Source: Caryophanales bacterium (lineage in GTDB: Bacteria > Bacillota > Bacilli > Exiguobacteriales > Exiguobacteriaceae). Taken from it: a stretch of 7,957 nucleotides of DNA. Where the stretch lies: contig CABIYO010000051.1 of NCBI GenBank assembly GCA_902362975.1, positions 1-7,957 on the forward strand, given 5' to 3'. This document shows, one piece after another, positions 5,621-7,957 of the stretch. A program made the translations under genes and the position numbers. Position 1 is the stretch's first letter. Each line of letters begins with the position of its first letter. Below the pieces are notes generated by a model, which was not told where the DNA came from, did no database searches, and saw nothing but the letters and a program-made list of their open reading frames with translations.

Positions 5621-6186
5621 GCCGGATCGGCTTGATGGGCGGAACGTTCGACCCACCGCATCTTGGACATCTGTTAATCGCGGAACAAGCGCGTGAACAG
5701 CTTGAACTTGATGAAGTGTGGTTTCTGCCGGCTGCGATCCCACCACATAAGGTCGGGTTCAGCTCGGCAGACCATCGAATCGAGATGACGCGTCGTGCCA
5801 TACAAAATCAGTCCGACTTCAAGTTGAACTTGATTGAGTTTGAACGGAGTGAGCCGTCTTATACGGTCGAGACGATGAAACGGTTGATCGAACAGTATCC
5901 GAATGATGAATTCTACTTTTTGATTGGTGCCGATTCACTCGTTTCGCTCGAATCCTGGTATGATTATGAGACGCTCATCCGTCTTGTCACGTTTGGTGCG
6001 GTCGCACGGCCAGGGACACGTGATTTGATTCCGGAGAAGGCAGACGTCCGCACGATTGACATGCCGCAACTCGAGATTTCATCGACGGACATCCGAGAGC
6101 GGGTGAAACGAGGCAAATCCATCAAATATCTGGTCCCGACGCCAGTCGAGGAGTATGTGAAGGAGCATAAGTTGTATGACGTTTGA
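5617..6186 (+). CDS. nadD: Nicotinate mononucleotide adenylyltransferase
   Basis: Transfers AMP from ATP to nicotinate mononucleotide, giving nicotinate adenine dinucleotide, the shared late step of NAD synthesis. The 189-residue protein has the nucleotidyltransferase signature GGTFDPPHLGHL (8-19, with HLGH at 15-18), the SYTVET segment (81-86), GADS (104-107) and the ISSTDIR motif (154-160) for ATP binding. Length is typical for the bacterial enzyme. The start lies within the end of yhbY, where GAAAG-like purines are the only ribosome binding site, so coupling is likely. The 3' end overlaps yqeK by 11 bp. nadD followed by yqeK is a conserved pair across Firmicutes. Confidence 0.97.
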   Translation: MSRIGLMGGTFDPPHLGHLLIAEQAREQLELDEVWFLPAAIPPHKVGFSSADHRIEMTRRAIQNQSDFKLNLIEFERSEPSYTVETMKRLIEQYPNDEFYFLIGADSLVSLESWYDYETLIRLVTFGAVARPGTRDLIPEKADVRTIDMPQLEISSTDIRERVKRGKSIKYLVPTPVEEYVKEHKLYDV

Positions 6187-6733
6187 AGAAGCACACGAAT
6201 TGATTAAACAGACGCTGCCAGAAAAACGCTATATCCATACGCTCGGTGTCGTCGAGACGGCGGAACGCATGGCGATCCAATTCGGTGAAGAGGTCGAACA
6301 GGCTCGTCTTGCTGCCATGCTTCATGATTATGCGAAGTATTTTGACGTCAAAGAGATGCGTCGAGTCGTCGTGGAAGAAGGGTTAGACCCGAATCTACTA
6401 GAGTACGGGGACGAGCTACTGCATGCGCCGGTTGGTGCGATTCTACTTTCCCGTCAATACGACCTGGATGACGCGGTGCTCTCGGCGATTCGGAATCATA
6501 CGACGGGAGAGCCCGGGATGTCTCGGCTCGACCAAATCCTGTTCGTGGCCGATGCCATCGAACCGAATCGGGATTATCCCGGAGTCGACCGGTTGCGGGC
6601 AGAAGCGGAGCGTTCGCTCGAAGCGGCGGTTCTCGCGACACTGAAACAGACGATTGAATTTTTATTGAAGAAGTCGGTGCGCATTTTTCCGCTGACGATT
6701 GAAACGTATAACGATTTTGTGAATATACCTTAG
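6176..6733 (+). CDS. yqeK: YqeK HD-domain Ap4A hydrolase
   Basis: A 185-residue HD-domain metal hydrolase. YqeK homologues in Firmicutes cleave diadenosine tetraphosphate symmetrically into two ADP, clearing an alarmone-like nucleotide. Metal ligands are visible: His21, His50-Asp51 (the HD pair in AAMLHDYAK), His83, His108 in NHTTG and Asp126 in ADAIEP. Length matches the family. The ATG is inside the end of nadD, with AGGAG (6161-6165) 10 nt upstream. The next gene follows 10 nt after the stop. Close coupling to nadD links it to adenylylated nucleotide metabolism, though why the two travel together is not known to me. Confidence 0.94.
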   Translation: MTFEEAHELIKQTLPEKRYIHTLGVVETAERMAIQFGEEVEQARLAAMLHDYAKYFDVKEMRRVVVEEGLDPNLLEYGDELLHAPVGAILLSRQYDLDDAVLSAIRNHTTGEPGMSRLDQILFVADAIEPNRDYPGVDRLRAEAERSLEAAVLATLKQTIEFLLKKSVRIFPLTIETYNDFVNIP

Positions 6734-6743
6734 GAGGGTCAAT

Positions 6744-7091
6744 ATGACTGCAAGAGAAGAATTAGAATTGATTGTAAAAGCGGCTGACGATAAACGTGCC
6801 GAGGAAATCGTCGTACTCGACATGGAAGGAATCTCGCCAATCGCGGATTACTTCGTTATCTGTCATGGGAACTCGGAGAAGCAAGTCGAAGCGATCGCAC
6901 GTGAAATCAAAGACGTTGCTGGCGAAAACGGCTTACCACTCCACAAGTTCGAAGGAATGGACACGGCACGTTGGGTCCTCGCCGACCTCGAGAACGTCGT
7001 CGTCCACATCTTCCATCGTGATGACCGTGATTACTACAACCTAGAGAAATTGTGGGCTGACGCGCCACACGTCGAAGTGGAAGTCGGCTAA
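6744..7091 (+). CDS. rsfS: Ribosomal silencing factor RsfS
   Basis: A 115-residue protein of the RsfS/Iojap/YqeL family. It binds uL14 on the 50S subunit and blocks joining with the 30S subunit, lowering translation during starvation. Conserved segments are ADYFVICHGNSEKQV (34-48), HKFEGMDTARWVLAD (67-81), VVVHIF (85-90) and YYNLEKLWADAP (97-108). Length is usual. It has the strongest ribosome binding site of the later operon, AGGAGGG at 6732-6738, 5 nt before the ATG, so it may be translated more strongly than its coupled neighbours. The stop codon shares its last A with the yqeM start (TAATG). Confidence 0.96.
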   Translation: MTAREELELIVKAADDKRAEEIVVLDMEGISPIADYFVICHGNSEKQVEAIAREIKDVAGENGLPLHKFEGMDTARWVLADLENVVVHIFHRDDRDYYNLEKLWADAPHVEVEVG

Positions 7092-7816
7092 TGGCTTACG
7101 AAGGATTCGCCTATGTATACGACGAGTTGATGAAAGACGCGCCGTATGATGAGTGGGTCGCTTTCGTGCGTCGTCACGTCCAAGATGGCGCGACACTCGC
7201 GGATGTCGGGTGCGGGACCGGGTCGGCAACGATTCGCCTCGCTGAACATTACGATGTCATGGGAATCGACTTATCGGAGTCAATGCTCGAAGTCGCACAA
7301 GAAAAGGCGCTCGAGGCCGAAATCGAGTTGCCCCTTTGGGAACAGGATATGCGTGAGTTGGAGTTACCGGAACCGGTCGATGCGGTGACGATTCTCTGCG
7401 ACTCTCTTTGCTATTTGCGAGACGAGGCGGACGTGATTGATACGTTTGAATCTGTCTACAATCAACTCAAACCAGACGGCTTGTTCATCTTTGATGTCCA
7501 TTCTCCGAACAAGATGCAGACGCTCTTCAACCAAAAGACGTATGCGTCAAACGGAGAAGATTGCTCGTATATTTGGTTTGCCGACCCGGGAGAAGCCCCG
7601 CTGTCGGTCGTTCATGACTTAACGTTCTTCGTCGCGCTTGAAGATGGGACGTATGAACGAATTGAGGAGACACATGAACAACGGACGTATGAACTAGGGC
7701 AGTACATGCAATGGTTGATTGGTGCCGGATTCCGTGTCAAATCGGTCACCTCGGATTTCACCGAACATGCACCAGGAGCGGATGCCGAGCGCATCTTCTT
7801 CGTCGCTCAAAAATAA
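7091..7816 (+). CDS. yqeM: YqeM class I SAM-dependent methyltransferase
   Basis: A 241-residue predicted methyltransferase with a Rossmann core. Motif I is LADVGCGTGSAT (36-47), the acidic ribose-binding residue is Asp60 in GIDLS, a later acidic-loop position falls in QDMREL (about 85-90), and a DVHSP segment follows strand 5. The N-terminus (FAYVYDELM) and C-terminal half match the YqeM group. Its substrate is unknown; the steady presence next to rsfS suggests a ribosome- or tRNA-linked target, which is inference. It starts on the last base of the rsfS stop, with GGAAG 7 nt upstream. It is the last gene of the operon; the dispersed repeat with a terminator begins 10 nt after its stop. Confidence 0.93.
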   Translation: MAYEGFAYVYDELMKDAPYDEWVAFVRRHVQDGATLADVGCGTGSATIRLAEHYDVMGIDLSESMLEVAQEKALEAEIELPLWEQDMRELELPEPVDAVTILCDSLCYLRDEADVIDTFESVYNQLKPDGLFIFDVHSPNKMQTLFNQKTYASNGEDCSYIWFADPGEAPLSVVHDLTFFVALEDGTYERIEETHEQRTYELGQYMQWLIGAGFRVKSVTSDFTEHAPGADAERIFFVAQK

Positions 7817-7826
7817 GGAAGAAGCT

Positions 7827-7907
7827 GGGACATAACTAGCCGGTTTTAAAGATTTTTGATAAAAAGTGGGGTCCGGTCACCGATTTTCAGTGGCCGGACC
7901 CCTTCTT
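7827..7907 (+). repeat. Dispersed intergenic repeat, right copy
   Basis: Same element as at 3-83 but inverted relative to it: 78 of 81 bases are identical, including an exact 40-nt block (7827-7866) that starts GGGACATAACTAGCCGG and ends in an A/T-rich stretch. It follows the yqeM stop by 10 nt, and those 10 nt also resemble the left copy (7 of 10). In both cases the order is stop codon, conserved 40 nt, hairpin, T tract. Confidence 0.9.
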
Positions 7908-7910
7908 TTT
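7868..7910 (+). terminator. Intrinsic terminator of the yqeG-yqeM operon
   Basis: A 16-bp stem (7868-7883 with 7887-7902) with a TTT loop contains one G-T pair (7877/7893) and one C/A mismatch (7881/7889), and is followed by TTCTTTTT (7903-7910). On the minus strand the same hairpin is preceded by A-rich sequence (7861-7865), so it could also work in reverse. It is imperfect at exactly the two hairpin sites where it differs from the left copy. Confidence 0.9.
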
Positions 7911-7957
7911 AGTCCGAAATGCGTGCGCGAACCCATAAGAAAGAGGCCCTCGTGAGC
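7911..7957. other. Partial intergenic tail after the operon
   Basis: Forty-seven bases remain with no start or coding signal. GAGGCCCTCG (7943-7952), flanked on its left by AAGAAA, looks like one arm of a further hairpin whose partner would lie just beyond the window; read on the minus strand it would end in TTTCTT. That would suit the terminator of a minus-strand gene to the right. The window is too short to decide. Confidence 0.25.

Noticed and set aside
6348..6641. 97-codon open frame on the minus strand inside yqeK
   Set aside because: It is an antisense shadow of a conserved HD-domain gene; the translation is Arg/Pro-rich low-complexity with no family features.
1..7957. Composite transposon or genomic island bounded by the inverted repeats
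   Set aside because: The enclosed genes are conserved core genes in standard order, no transposase or integrase is present, and the repeats act as terminators at gene ends.
1..7957. CRISPR array, tRNA or rRNA gene
   Set aside because: No regularly spaced direct repeats, tRNA cloverleaf with a T-arm GTTCRA motif, or rRNA stretch was seen on either strand.

Overview
The window looks like chromosomal core sequence from a low- to mid-GC Firmicute of the order Bacillales. The strongest evidence is an unbroken run of eight genes in the order yqeG-yqeH-aroE-yqeI(yhbY)-nadD-yqeK-rsfS(yqeL)-yqeM, the order known from Bacillus subtilis and relatives. Roughly even base composition and protein sequences diverged from B. 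subtilis fit a genus such as Exiguobacterium, but that assignment is inference. No phage, CRISPR or defence genes are visible.

Layout. Positions 1-94 hold a dispersed repeat ending in a strong two-way terminator hairpin. A Cof-type HAD phosphatase gene (95-907, minus) reads into it. A divergent intergenic region (908-1069) leads to a 64-codon membrane protein resembling YjzD/DUF2929 (1070-1264), closed by a terminator (1280-1308). Next are a membrane-anchored thioredoxin-fold protein (1339-1761) and phosphatidylserine decarboxylase (1758-2537), which overlap by four bases, and another terminator (2556-2591). The yqeG-yqeM operon fills 2663-7816. A second copy of the dispersed repeat, inverted relative to the first, closes the operon at 7827-7910.

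The operon is tightly packed. aroE, nadD, yqeK and rsfS/yqeM start inside or on the stop codon of the gene before. It groups ribosome assembly and dormancy factors (YqeH, YqeI, RsfS) with NAD synthesis (NadD), shikimate synthesis (AroE), a probable Ap4A hydrolase (YqeK), a probable phosphatidylglycerophosphate phosphatase (YqeG) and an unassigned methyltransferase (YqeM).

The most unusual spot is the start of yqeH. The good ribosome binding site lies 6 nt before an ATG at 3323 that opens only a 21-codon reading frame. The real yqeH ATG is 100 nt further on and has no ribosome binding site. Removing exactly 100 nt (3326-3425) would join the binding site to yqeH at ideal spacing. This looks like a very small non-autonomous insertion at the start codon of a ribosome-assembly gene, which now has to be translated through one or two tiny leader frames. 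The second notable feature is the pair of 81-nt repeats (78 of 81 identical), each placed just after the stop codon of the gene it terminates and each carrying a perfectly conserved 40-nt block upstream of the hairpin.
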